Position numbers and translations under genes: made by a program. From NCBI GenBank assembly GCA_947492825.1, contig CANLNT010000002.1, positions 132,501 through 196,500 on the forward strand: 64,000 nucleotides of DNA, given 5' to 3'. The number at the start of each line of letters is the position of its first letter. Within the stretch, counting starts at the first letter, position 1. The DNA is from an uncultured Paracoccaceae bacterium. Lineage in GTDB: Bacteria; Pseudomonadota; Alphaproteobacteria; Rhodobacterales; Rhodobacteraceae. Below, one piece after another: positions 26,477-34,853 of this stretch. Below the pieces are notes generated by a model that saw only the letters and a program-made list of their open reading frames with translations, made no database searches and was not told the DNA's origin.

Positions 26477-28118
26477 CACGCAACAGCCGCGATACGGTGG
26501 CCTGATTCAGATATCCGGTCCGGTCCAGTTCGCGGTCGCGCTGGTAGCGGCGGATCGCGCGGCGCGTCCGGTTGTCAATCCGCCCGTCCACGGCACCGGG
26601 TTCCAGGCCCAGTTGCTGCAATTTCGCCTCGATCAGGCGCAGAGTAATCGGATCAAGCCCAAGCTGCTGCTCTGCCGCCTCGGCCTGTTGGCGGTCTGCG
26701 GCATTGTTGTTGTCCTGCTGCAAGATCCTGATCCGATCGTTCGCTTCGCCCACAAAGGAACCGCGCGGGTATTGCTCCAGATAGGTGCGATAGGCATTGG
26801 GTGTGTTGCGGTTGCGGGCGCGGTCCCAAACGGCGCGCTCTTCGGCGCGGGCCTGTTGCCGCTTGGCGTCTTGAATCACCTGCAACTGCTCATTTGCACG
26901 ATTGGCGAACATCCCGTCAGGATAACGCCCCAGATAGGCGCGGAAACCGGCCTCGTCGCCGCGCGCGCCGGTTTCTTCCCAGAACGCGCGGTCGCGGCGT
27001 TCCTCTGCGGCGCGCTGGCGTTCGGCGGCGGCTTCAAGCTCGGCCGCGCGGCGGCTGGCCTGCCCGTCCAAACGCACGATTTGATTGGCGTTCAGATATC
27101 CGGTCTGGCTCAGCCCGTTTTGCTGCTGCCAATTGGTGATCGCCTGCCGGGTGCCCGGCCCAAAGATCCCGTCAATGCCGCGCGTGTTGTAGTCCAGCAC
27201 GTTCAGGTCGCGTTGAATGGCGCGCCGCGCCTGACGGCTCAGCTCCAGCGCCTCTTCCGCCAATCGCGCCCCGCGATTGGGTTCAGCACGGATTTCAGCC
27301 AGCTTTTCGCGGGCTTCTTCCAGATGGCGGCCCTTGGGGAACCGCGCGATATAGGCCAGATAGCCCTGTGCGCTGTCTTGGGCCGTTGCCTCGCCCCAAG
27401 CGGTTTCATCCAACACGCGGTTGGTGCCTGCGCCGGTGGTATTGGCCGGTTCCTGCGGCGGCGTGCCTTGTGGCGTCATCACCAAGGTCGCGGGCTGGAA
27501 TCCTTCGATCCGCACACCTCGCGTGCGCCGCGCCTGCCGCAACAGGTCTTCGCCCGGTGCAACAACCGTATCTTCCAGCAATTCAGCCACAGCACCGGGG
27601 CGACCCCGGATCACGGTGACACCCTGCGGGATGTCCAGTGGCGCGATCCCCGCCCTGAGCGGCCCGTCATAGGTGTCATCGTCGCCCGCCTCTTCCCCCA
27701 GCAGCAGCACCGCCTGACCGGGGGCCTGCGCCAGAAGATGCAGCACCGTCTCGATTGCAATGGACCGATCCATGACCTTGAAAAGCTTGGGCGCTGTGAT
27801 GTTGCTGGCCATGAACCATGTGCGCGTGCCGTCATTGGCAAACCGACCCGTCAGGGACACCACCAACCGGTCAGCATTGGTCACTTCTGACTGGAACCCT
27901 TCGGCCAGCGCGCGCAGCGCGTCCTTGTCGGAATTAGCCCCCGCGTAGACGGTGAAGCCCGCCTGCTCCAGCGCCGCCCCTGACCGGGTCGCCAGCGCGC
28001 CTTGCACCACGCGGTCCAATTGCTCGTAACGTTCGATCCCCAGGATCAACGCCGCGTCATCGGCAAACGCGGGGCTGAACCCCAAGCTCAGGCAGGTTGT
28101 CAGGAACAATCGGCGCAT
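26463..28118 (-). CDS. Exported protein with degenerate caspase-like domain and two peptidoglycan-binding domains
   Basis: 551 residues with a signal peptide (1-19). Residues 20-165 follow the caspase (C14) fold pattern (ALILGIERYEQL, LEQAGFTVYAGANSDKDAL, DRLVVSLTGRF). The catalytic GHG is replaced by TGRF, and no DACR-like Cys motif is visible, so it looks inactive. Residues about 280-355 and 480-551 are PG_binding_1 repeats (GIDGIFGPGTRQAITNWQ; GAVDGRIDNRTRRAIRRYQ), separated by Glu/Arg/Ala-rich TPR-like segments. A periplasmic, wall-binding scaffold is likely. Confidence 0.85.
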   Translation of the reverse strand: MRRLFLTTCLSLGFSPAFADDAALILGIERYEQLDRVVQGALATRSGAALEQAGFTVYAGANSDKDALRALAEGFQSEVTNADRLVVSLTGRFANDGTRTWFMASNITAPKLFKVMDRSIAIETVLHLLAQAPGQAVLLLGEEAGDDDTYDGPLRAGIAPLDIPQGVTVIRGRPGAVAELLEDTVVAPGEDLLRQARRTRGVRIEGFQPATLVMTPQGTPPQEPANTTGAGTNRVLDETAWGEATAQDSAQGYLAYIARFPKGRHLEEAREKLAEIRAEPNRGARLAEEALELSRQARRAIQRDLNVLDYNTRGIDGIFGPGTRQAITNWQQQNGLSQTGYLNANQIVRLDGQASRRAAELEAAAERQRAAEERRDRAFWEETGARGDEAGFRAYLGRYPDGMFANRANEQLQVIQDAKRQQARAEERAVWDRARNRNTPNAYRTYLEQYPRGSFVGEANDRIRILQQDNNNAADRQQAEAAEQQLGLDPITLRLIEAKLQQLGLEPGAVDGRIDNRTRRAIRRYQRDRELDRTGYLNQATVSRLLRDAFR

Positions 28119-28137
28119 GTTGGCACCCCTTCTTTCT

Positions 28138-29337
28138 TCAGGTCTCGTAAGTCCGGCGATCCTCGATCACAAGGCCATCGCGCGGCAGGTCTCCGGGTGC
28201 GGCCACCGTGACCTCACCCTTCAATTTCAGGACATCCTTAACCGCCGCCGCAAGGGCCGCGGTGTCCAGATTTTCCCCTTCAAACTGCACGTCCATCGTA
28301 TCGGTCTCACCCTGACGGTCGGCAATCACGCGGGCGCGGTCAGCGCCCACCTTGGCGACAAGTGCTGCGACCTGTTCGGGGCGTACGAACATCCCCTTAA
28401 TCTTGGTGGTCTGATCCGCACGGCCCATCCACCCCTTGATGCGGGTGTTTGTTCGCCCGCACGGGCTGGCGCCTTCCATCACGGCACTCATGTCGCCGGT
28501 GGCAAAGCGGATCAGCGGATAGTCACGGTTCAGGCTGGTCACGACCACCTCGCCCACATCGCCCGCCGCGACCGGATCGCCGGTGCCAGGGGTGACGATC
28601 TCCACGATTACGCCTTCGTCCAGGATCATGCCTTCACCCGGCATCGTCTCATAGGCGATCATGCCCAGATCAGCCGTGGCATAACATTGCAAACAGGTGA
28701 TGCCGCGCTCCGCGTACCAGTCGCGCAAGCTGGGAAAGAGCGCCCCGCCCGACACCGCCGCCTTGGTAATCCCAAGGCTGACACCCATTTCATCGGCCTT
28801 CTCAAGAATCACCTTCAGGTAATCCGGCGTGCCCGCATAGGCCGTCACACCCGCCGCCTGCGCCGCCTGCACCTGCAATTCGGTCTGGCCGGTACCGGCC
28901 GGCAAAACCGTAGCCCCTACCGCGCGCGCGCCGTTTTCAAACATCGTACCCGCTGGCGTCAGATGATAGCCAAAGCAGTTCTGCACCACATCGCCCTTGC
29001 CAATCCCGCAGGCATGCAGAAACCGCCCGAACCGCCACCAGTCGTGGCTATTGCCGCCCGGTTCGTAGATCGGTCCGGGGCTTTGAAAGACATGGCTGAT
29101 GTTTTGCACCGGGATGCCACCAAAGGGCGGGTCTTCGGCCTGCCATGCCACCAACTGGCTTTTGCGCAGCACCGACAGGCGGGGCAAATCGCCAAGGGCA
29201 GCGACCTGATCCCCGCCTGCCAGACAAGACCGTTCTGCGTCCTCCACCCGTTTGATCTGCTCCAACAGGGCCGCGGTCTGTGCAGCCTCCCTGGTCTGCA
29301 TATCCCGGGTCTCCAGATCGTCGTAGTAGGTGGTCAT
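28138..29337 (-). CDS. Phenylacetate-CoA ligase (PaaK)-like adenylate-forming enzyme
   Basis: 399 residues from ATG 29337 (GGACAGGAGA upstream). It matches the short PaaK-like branch of ANL enzymes: an N-terminal DDLETRDMQTRE segment, AGTPDYLKVILE, LQCYATADLGMIAYE at the adenylate-binding position, and a C-terminal lobe with GRADQTTKIKGMFVRPEQV. Probably activates an aromatic or branched acid. Enzymes like this usually adjoin Liv-type transporters with a second acyl-CoA ligase; here four genes separate them (see 33.9-41.7 kb). Confidence 0.85.
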   Translation of the reverse strand: MTTYYDDLETRDMQTREAAQTAALLEQIKRVEDAERSCLAGGDQVAALGDLPRLSVLRKSQLVAWQAEDPPFGGIPVQNISHVFQSPGPIYEPGGNSHDWWRFGRFLHACGIGKGDVVQNCFGYHLTPAGTMFENGARAVGATVLPAGTGQTELQVQAAQAAGVTAYAGTPDYLKVILEKADEMGVSLGITKAAVSGGALFPSLRDWYAERGITCLQCYATADLGMIAYETMPGEGMILDEGVIVEIVTPGTGDPVAAGDVGEVVVTSLNRDYPLIRFATGDMSAVMEGASPCGRTNTRIKGWMGRADQTTKIKGMFVRPEQVAALVAKVGADRARVIADRQGETDTMDVQFEGENLDTAALAAAVKDVLKLKGEVTVAAPGDLPRDGLVIEDRRTYET

Positions 29338-29447
29338 CGCGGTCTCCTGTCCATCTTTCCGGCATCGTGCCGGGGCGGACACCAGAAAGCTAGGGGCAGG
29401 TGGGGGCGATATGCGATAGCAGCGCGGCGTCAGGCCCTAACGGGCAT

Positions 29448-30095
29448 CTACCCGCTGATGATCTGCGACTTGTGCGCCGCCGCAAAAGTGACCAGCGAAT
29501 TGGCCCCGCGCAGATCCAGCTTTTGCCGGATGTTCTGCCGGTGCGTGTGGATCGTCCGGGGTGAGACACCCAGCACCTCGCTGATCTCATCGCTCGATTT
29601 CGCCTCGGCCAGCAGCACCAACACCTTGCGCTCTGTATGGGTCAGCACGCTCAGATCACGCGGCGCATCGCCGGGGACGGGAAACCGCGCCTCTTCGGCG
29701 GATGATGTCCCGGCAGAGCTGCTCATGGCAAAGCCCGCCCCTTCGGCGCGCAGGATCGCGATGAACTCCTGCCCCACGTCTTCCTTGGCAACAAACCCCC
29801 GCGCGCCCAACTCTTGCGCGCGGCGCACGAATTCGCGCCCCGAATACATCGACAACACATAGGATTGGACCGTCGCCTGTTGGCGCTGCAATTCCGCCAG
29901 CACATGAAACCCGCCGCCGCCGGGCATGTTCAGATCAAGGATCACGATATCGGGCTGGATCAGATCAATCTGGAACAGACAGGCCTCTGCATCGCTGACA
30001 TCGCCCACCACGGTAAATCCCGGCTGCTCTTCCAACAGGGACCGGATGGCATCCCGCATCAGGGGGTGGTTGTCAGCAATCAGCGCCCGCTTCAT
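29448..30095 (-). CDS. NarL/LuxR-type response regulator
   Basis: 215 residues from ATG 30095. The receiver domain (1-120) has the acidic pair near the N-terminus (IADNHP), the phospho-Asp in DIVILDLNMPG and the Lys in VAKED. The LuxR helix-turn-helix occupies about 150-210 (LTHTERKVLVLLAEAKSSDEI...). The ATG overlaps the histidine kinase stop by four bases, so it is the kinase partner. Confidence 0.94.
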   Translation of the reverse strand: MKRALIADNHPLMRDAIRSLLEEQPGFTVVGDVSDAEACLFQIDLIQPDIVILDLNMPGGGGFHVLAELQRQQATVQSYVLSMYSGREFVRRAQELGARGFVAKEDVGQEFIAILRAEGAGFAMSSSAGTSSAEEARFPVPGDAPRDLSVLTHTERKVLVLLAEAKSSDEISEVLGVSPRTIHTHRQNIRQKLDLRGANSLVTFAAAHKSQIISG

Positions 30096-31948
30096 GGCGT
30101 TTGGTCCGTGTCCATGCCGCGCAGAACGGGGATCGCGGCCTCGGCCTTCATACCCTGTTCGGTCCATTCCGACCAGAACCGGCCTTTCAGCGCGTTGATC
30201 CGTTCACGCACGATGGTCGTGCCGATGCCCCCGGATGCGGGTGGTGCGCCTCGATGCGCGCCGTTGTCGGCCACCTGTAACCTGATTTCTCCCGCCTCGG
30301 CCCGGACGATGACGCTGACATGATTGCCTTGCGAATGGGTCAGCGCATTTGTCAGCAGTTCCTGAACGATGCGGTAGATATGCAGCGATTGCGCGGGGCT
30401 CAGGCTGATATCCGCAATGTCGATGTCGCTGGTCACCTCTTGCGCGGTCAGGGTGGCGGCGTGATCCGCCATTGCTTGCAAAGCCGCCGACAGCCCCAGA
30501 TGTTCCAGCGTCGAAGGATGCAGATCATGCGACAGATTGCGCAGATCGTGCAGGGTGCGGGTCACAATCTCGCTGACATCGCGAACCTGCGCGCCGGGGT
30601 CCTCGATCTGCTTGAGCCTTGAGATCGCGAACAATAGTCCTTGACCCGCCGTGTCATGGATTTCAGAGGCCATGCGCGTGCGGTCCTGATCCAGAGTCCG
30701 CAACAAGGTCTGTTTCGCCTCTTGCGCTTGCGCGTTCAGTGCCCGCAACGCCTGTGCCTCGCGCCACCGCGACAGGCGCAGCAGAAATGCCAGCGCCAAC
30801 GTGAAACACAGCGCCTCAAGAATCAGCGCCATCTCTGTCAGGTGGTCCTGCAACACGCCGAAATCAGGCTGCAACCAGCTGTCCAGCGTACCCGCCGCCA
30901 TTGCGGGCATCACCGCGCCAAAAAGCGGAAACAGCAACACCGCCGCCCGCGCACTGCCTTGCCGCGCCAGCAGCACAATCCGACCTGCATAGTAAAACGT
31001 CATGATGATCCACGTGGCCGTCAGCGCAAGCAGCGCGGGCACCTCGACCACAAAAAGTGCGATGCACAAAAAGAACGCAGCCGAAACCGGCCAGGCATAG
31101 TCAATCCGGCGCATCTGATATTCTTCGTCCTCACCCAGAAAATGCGCCAGATAAAACGGCCCAAACAGCGACGGCCCCGCCAACCCAAACGCCAAAACCG
31201 GTTGCGCCAGCCACGGCTGTTCCGGCCACAGATAAGCGGGGCCAAAGCCCGACAGATAGGTGTCCAGCAACAGCATCGACAGGCTGACCGCCGCGTTAAA
31301 GGCAAAGGCCGCATTGCCTGCAAAATAGGCCAGCGACAGGTTATAAAGGATCATCATCGTGACCGCGCCATAAGCCATCAGCCGGATGCGCAATTGCTGT
31401 TCTGCGCGCGCCTCAAAGGTGCCGCGCTCCATCACGAACAGCTTTTGAGAGATCGCCGCCTCTTGCACAATTTTAAGGTGATAGGTCGCACCCGGCACCG
31501 CTCCGGGCAGGGCAAAGGCGATGTCTTCGGCCTTGATTGCGCGCGCCGAAAAAGGAAGCTGATCGCCCGCCGCTTGCGCCACTCCACCAGCGGCACAAGG
31601 GACAAAACGGGCGCGGTCCACGCCACTGTCCAGCACGACCACAAGATCATCGCCCGGCAGCGCCTCTGGCAGGGTCAAAAGCACATGAATAGGGGTCATG
31701 CCGATTGGGATGAACACCTCTCCCCTCGGCAGATCCCGCAATCCAGCGGCTGACGTACCGCAGGGCGCGCTGTCTGCGATCGCAAAGTGGACGTCATCGA
31801 CCGGTGGCAGCCGCTCTCCAAATTGTCCGGCCAGAAACAACAGCGCCACAAAGCCAAGACCCACCAGCACGCCCAACAGCGGCAGTGACCGCGCAAAAAA
31901 CTGCGGGGTCGGTGCGCCTTTGACGCGGGCGGATGTGTTGTCACGCAA
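30092..31948 (-). CDS. Membrane sensor histidine kinase with 7TMR-DISM-type sensor
   Basis: 618 residues. The apparent start is TTG 31948. One N-terminal membrane segment (about 22-42), a periplasmic domain (45-185), then seven hydrophobic segments (about 192-385) of the 7TMR-DISM kind, a short coiled coil and a HisKA_3 domain with the phospho-His in ASEIHDTAGQGLL. The HATPase domain follows (QELLTNALTHSQG, then DNGAHRGAPP and GIGTTIV). Periplasmic 7TMR-DISM domains often bind carbohydrates or similar small molecules. Signal unknown. Confidence 0.9.
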   Translation of the reverse strand: MRDNTSARVKGAPTPQFFARSLPLLGVLVGLGFVALLFLAGQFGERLPPVDDVHFAIADSAPCGTSAAGLRDLPRGEVFIPIGMTPIHVLLTLPEALPGDDLVVVLDSGVDRARFVPCAAGGVAQAAGDQLPFSARAIKAEDIAFALPGAVPGATYHLKIVQEAAISQKLFVMERGTFEARAEQQLRIRLMAYGAVTMMILYNLSLAYFAGNAAFAFNAAVSLSMLLLDTYLSGFGPAYLWPEQPWLAQPVLAFGLAGPSLFGPFYLAHFLGEDEEYQMRRIDYAWPVSAAFFLCIALFVVEVPALLALTATWIIMTFYYAGRIVLLARQGSARAAVLLFPLFGAVMPAMAAGTLDSWLQPDFGVLQDHLTEMALILEALCFTLALAFLLRLSRWREAQALRALNAQAQEAKQTLLRTLDQDRTRMASEIHDTAGQGLLFAISRLKQIEDPGAQVRDVSEIVTRTLHDLRNLSHDLHPSTLEHLGLSAALQAMADHAATLTAQEVTSDIDIADISLSPAQSLHIYRIVQELLTNALTHSQGNHVSVIVRAEAGEIRLQVADNGAHRGAPPASGGIGTTIVRERINALKGRFWSEWTEQGMKAEAAIPVLRGMDTDQTP

Positions 31949-32007
31949 GGGCAGCCCCTCAACAATCTGCGGCCTAGGCCCGTTACCGTCGCCAGCGCGG
32001 GCCGCAA

Positions 32008-32040
32008 TCTACGCATTGATACTTAGATTTTCTACGCATT
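32008..32040. promoter_or_regulatory. Phased direct repeats in the kinase/VPLPA divergent region
   Basis: TCTACGCATT occurs at 32008-32017 and 32031-32040, a 23-base period (about two DNA turns). The site lies in the 279-base gap between the kinase start and the divergent VPLPA-CTERM gene. A binding site for the paired response regulator is possible. The rest of the gap shows only G-runs (GGGGGGTC twice) and a TATAGT box near 32072. Confidence 0.4.
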
Positions 32041-32227
32041 CAGACCGATGTTCGGGGGGTCTGACGCTTTCGTATAGTTCCTTCAGTTCACGGTGTGTGG
32101 GGGGTCAGTGTCATCGTCTTTGAAAGTTTTGCAACACCTTGCTTGCCCCGCACTGGCCGGTGGTCCGAGCGCGAAGACGAGCCATACCCACCCCCCGCAC
32201 CATTCAGAAAGTTGGAGATTGAAGCGT

Positions 32228-33004
32228 ATGATTGTTGATAAAAAGTTGCCGGAACACCCGGCTGGTTTCAGCGTTTGGAAATGGCTGCGCGGGCGCCGTG
32301 CGGCTGCGAAAAAGGCGGCACTTGCGCTTGCGGCCCTCCCCGTTCTTTGGGCCACGTCGGCAGGGGCTGCGGGGTTCAGCTATTCCTATGCCAACCCCTA
32401 TGACGCCGCCGCCAGCACCTATATTGAAAGCACGTCCAACATCGCGCTTTACTCCGAAGGCACGGTGCGGCTGTGGAAACCCACCACCGGTGGCACCACG
32501 CTGGCGAATACAACGCCCGGCGTGATCACCTACAAATTCGACTTCGGGACCGAGGTGGTGGAAACCGCCAACCTGACAACCAACAACCCAACCTTCCACT
32601 GGTCCTACAGCCGGGGCTACAACCGGTTCTACGGGTCCAAGGACGGGATCGTCTGGGAACAGCTTCTGGACGTGACAACACCAGCCTTTAGCACTGCGAA
32701 CTCGGGCTATTTCAACGGGCTATTGCCCGCGACCCTGTTGGGCGGCAACCAGCTTTGGTTCAAGGCAGAGCTTTACTCCTTTGGCCGCAGCGCCCCATCG
32801 GGTGGCGTATTGACCAACACCGCCCAGCACTCGCGCTGGGACATCAACAGTGGACCAAATGCCAAGACCTTTGCACTGGATGTGACCTTCAAGGACACGA
32901 CCACAATCCCCGGTGTGCCGCTGCCATCGGGCCTGCCACTGATGGGTGCCGGGATCGTCTTGCTGGGGGTCATGCGCCGCCGGAAAGCACCGCGGACGAC
33001 CTGA
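32228..33004 (+). CDS. VPLPA-CTERM surface protein, exosortase substrate
   Basis: 258 residues from ATG 32228 (GGAG upstream). The N-terminal signal is long (basic residues, hydrophobic run about 37-52, AAGA). The mature part is aromatic and Thr/Asn-rich and beta-predicted (FSYSYANPYDAAAS, FHWSYSRGYNRF). The C-terminus is a sorting tail: VPLPSGLPLM, a hydrophobic helix, then MRRRK. This is the VPLPA-CTERM pattern recognised by an exosortase; none is in the window. Divergent to a two-component system. Confidence 0.85.
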   Translation: MIVDKKLPEHPAGFSVWKWLRGRRAAAKKAALALAALPVLWATSAGAAGFSYSYANPYDAAASTYIESTSNIALYSEGTVRLWKPTTGGTTLANTTPGVITYKFDFGTEVVETANLTTNNPTFHWSYSRGYNRFYGSKDGIVWEQLLDVTTPAFSTANSGYFNGLLPATLLGGNQLWFKAELYSFGRSAPSGGVLTNTAQHSRWDINSGPNAKTFALDVTFKDTTTIPGVPLPSGLPLMGAGIVLLGVMRRRKAPRTT

Positions 33005-33027
33005 CGACTGACCTCGGCAATGGTAAC

Positions 33028-33051
33028 GGGCGGCGGATGATCCTGCCGCCC
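33028..33051. terminator. Hairpin between convergent genes
   Basis: A 7-base stem GGGCGGC/GCCGCCC with a 10-base loop lies 24 bases after the VPLPA stop, followed by TTGCTGT. Possibly bidirectional. Confidence 0.5.
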
Positions 33052-33063
33052 TTGCTGTGTCTG

Positions 33064-33894
33064 CTATCCACCCAGCCCCAGAATCGCCCGTGCGGTACGG
33101 GGCGAGGCGACAGGCCGGCCATGCGCCTCACACAGGGCCACGGCCCGTTCCACGAGGGCTGCGTTTGATGGCGCAAGGGTGGCCTTGTCCCACCGCACAT
33201 TGTCTTCCAACCCGGTGCGAATATGCCCGCCCGCCGCAATCGCCCATTCATTCAGCTCAATCTGATGGCGACCAACACCTGCCGCGCACCATAGCGCATC
33301 AGGGGCCACCCGCGCCAAAGTTTGCACGTAGATGTCAAACACGTGCCGGTCCGCTGGCATGGCATTTTTGACACCCATCACAAACTGCACATAAAGCTTT
33401 GATTTGATCAGACCTGCGCGCTTCATCTCTGCGGCCTTCAGGATATGTGACAGATCAAAGGCCTCGATTTCCGGCATCACACCGTAGGTCACCATCTCTT
33501 CCGCCAGCCACGCGACCAGATCGGGCGGGTTTTCATAAACCCTTGTGGGAAAGTTGTTGGACCCCACCGACAGCGACGCCATGTCGGGCTTCAACGGCAG
33601 CATCCCGCCGCGTTCCCGCCCCGCGCCTGACCGCCCGCCGGTCGACAACTGGATGATCATATCAGGGCAGTGCTTGCGTATACCGTCCATCAGGGCGGCA
33701 AAGCGCTCGGGGTCTGACGATGGCGTTTCGTCCGTATTCCGAACATGACAATGCGCAATGGCTGCCCCCGCCTCATAGGCCCGGTGCGTGCTTTCCACCT
33801 GTTCCGCGACAGTGATCGGCACCGCCGGGTTATCCGCCTTGCGCGGCACTGACCCAGTTATGGCCACACAGACGATGCAGGGATTGTCAGACAT
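33064..33894 (-). CDS. Beta-keto acid cleavage enzyme (BKACE, DUF849)
   Basis: 276 residues with the BKACE markers: ITGSVPRKADNPAVPIT at the start, AHCHVRN (zinc ligands HxH, about 47-49), LSTGGRSG and the C-terminal NVRWDK. These enzymes condense a beta-keto acid with acetyl-CoA, as in the Kce step of lysine fermentation or dehydrocarnitine cleavage. Which keto acid cannot be read from sequence. It is same-strand and 53 bases downstream of the livF gene, so it may be cotranscribed with the importer. Confidence 0.9.
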   Translation of the reverse strand: MSDNPCIVCVAITGSVPRKADNPAVPITVAEQVESTHRAYEAGAAIAHCHVRNTDETPSSDPERFAALMDGIRKHCPDMIIQLSTGGRSGAGRERGGMLPLKPDMASLSVGSNNFPTRVYENPPDLVAWLAEEMVTYGVMPEIEAFDLSHILKAAEMKRAGLIKSKLYVQFVMGVKNAMPADRHVFDIYVQTLARVAPDALWCAAGVGRHQIELNEWAIAAGGHIRTGLEDNVRWDKATLAPSNAALVERAVALCEAHGRPVASPRTARAILGLGG

Positions 33895-33947
33895 GTTCTG
33901 GTCCTTTTCGGCACGAGGCGACGACGACGGCGCGGGACCCTCCGCTT

Positions 33948-34769
33948 TTACGCCAACCAGCGCTTGCGCCGCCGGTAAGACCGCACATCGCGGAATGATT
34001 TGCGCCCCTCGTCCGACATGCCCAGATAAAACTCTTTCACATCCGGGTTCTCGCGCAATTCTGCGGCCGGGCCCTCCATCACGACCCGCCCGCTTTCAAG
34101 GATATAGCCGTGATGGGCAAACCGCAGCGCCACATTGGTGTTCTGCTCGGCCAGCAGGAACGACACGCCTTCTTTCTCGTTCAGGTTCTTCACAATGGTG
34201 AAAATCTCTTCCACCAGCTGCGGGGCCAGCCCCATCGAAGGCTCATCCAGCAGGATCGTCTCAGGCCGGCTCATCAGTGCGCGGCCAATGGCGCACATCT
34301 GCTGTTCCCCGCCGGACGTATATCCCGCCTGTGATTTCCGCCGCTCTTTCAGGCGCGGAAAATAGGTATAGACCAAATCCAGATCATCGCTGACCTTCCG
34401 CGCCCCGTCGCGCCGCGTGTAGGCACCAGTCATCAGATTTTCCTCGATCGTCAAATGCTCAAAGCAATGGCGGCCCTCCATCACCTGAATGACACCGCGC
34501 TTGACCAGATCAGACGGGCTGCTGTCCTGCACGCGGTCGCCGCGATAATGGATCGACCCCTTGGTGACCTCGCCGCGCTCTGAATGCAGCAGGTTCGAAA
34601 TCGCCTTGAGCGTCGTGGTCTTGCCCGCGCCATTACCCCCCAACAGCGCGGTAATCCCGCCCTTGGGGACCGTCAGGCTCACGCCCTTCAGCACAAGGAT
34701 CACATGATTATAGATCACCTCGATATTGTTGACCTCAAGCAGGGTCTCAGTCTCTGCGCGATCTAGCAT
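33948..34769 (-). CDS. livF: Branched-chain/carboxylate ABC transporter ATPase (LivF type)
   Basis: 273 residues from ATG 34769. Walker A GGNGAGKTT, signature SGGEQQMCAIGRAL, Walker B ILLDEPSMGLAP and AEQNTNVAL as in LivF. Its C-terminus has an additional basic tail (RSYRRRKRW). Partner of the LivG, LivH, LivM and binding-protein genes upstream. The cluster context with acyl-CoA ligases suggests import of an aromatic or fatty-type carboxylate rather than leucine. Confidence 0.93.
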   Translation of the reverse strand: MLDRAETETLLEVNNIEVIYNHVILVLKGVSLTVPKGGITALLGGNGAGKTTTLKAISNLLHSERGEVTKGSIHYRGDRVQDSSPSDLVKRGVIQVMEGRHCFEHLTIEENLMTGAYTRRDGARKVSDDLDLVYTYFPRLKERRKSQAGYTSGGEQQMCAIGRALMSRPETILLDEPSMGLAPQLVEEIFTIVKNLNEKEGVSFLLAEQNTNVALRFAHHGYILESGRVVMEGPAAELRENPDVKEFYLGMSDEGRKSFRDVRSYRRRKRWLA

Positions 34770-34783
34770 GGGCGCTCGTCCTG

Positions 34784-34807
34784 TCTTCTTCTGGCCAAAA
34801 AATATCC
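34784..34807. repeat. CTTCTTCTGGCCAAAA intergenic repeat, partial copy
   Basis: TCTTCTTCTGGCCAAAAAAT followed by ATCC lies between livF and the binding-protein gene. It shares the CTTCTTCTGGCCAAAA core with 37288-37322 and 37690-37724 but lacks their GC-rich dyad end. Confidence 0.6.
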
Positions 34808-34853
34808 AAATCCCCCGGCCCACCACATGCGGGCAGGCCGGGGAAGGCTCACA

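Noticed and set aside
28117-29862. 581-residue plus-strand frame across the PaaK-like and regulator genes
   Set aside because: It crosses two well-supported minus-strand genes and has His/Arg-rich shadow composition.
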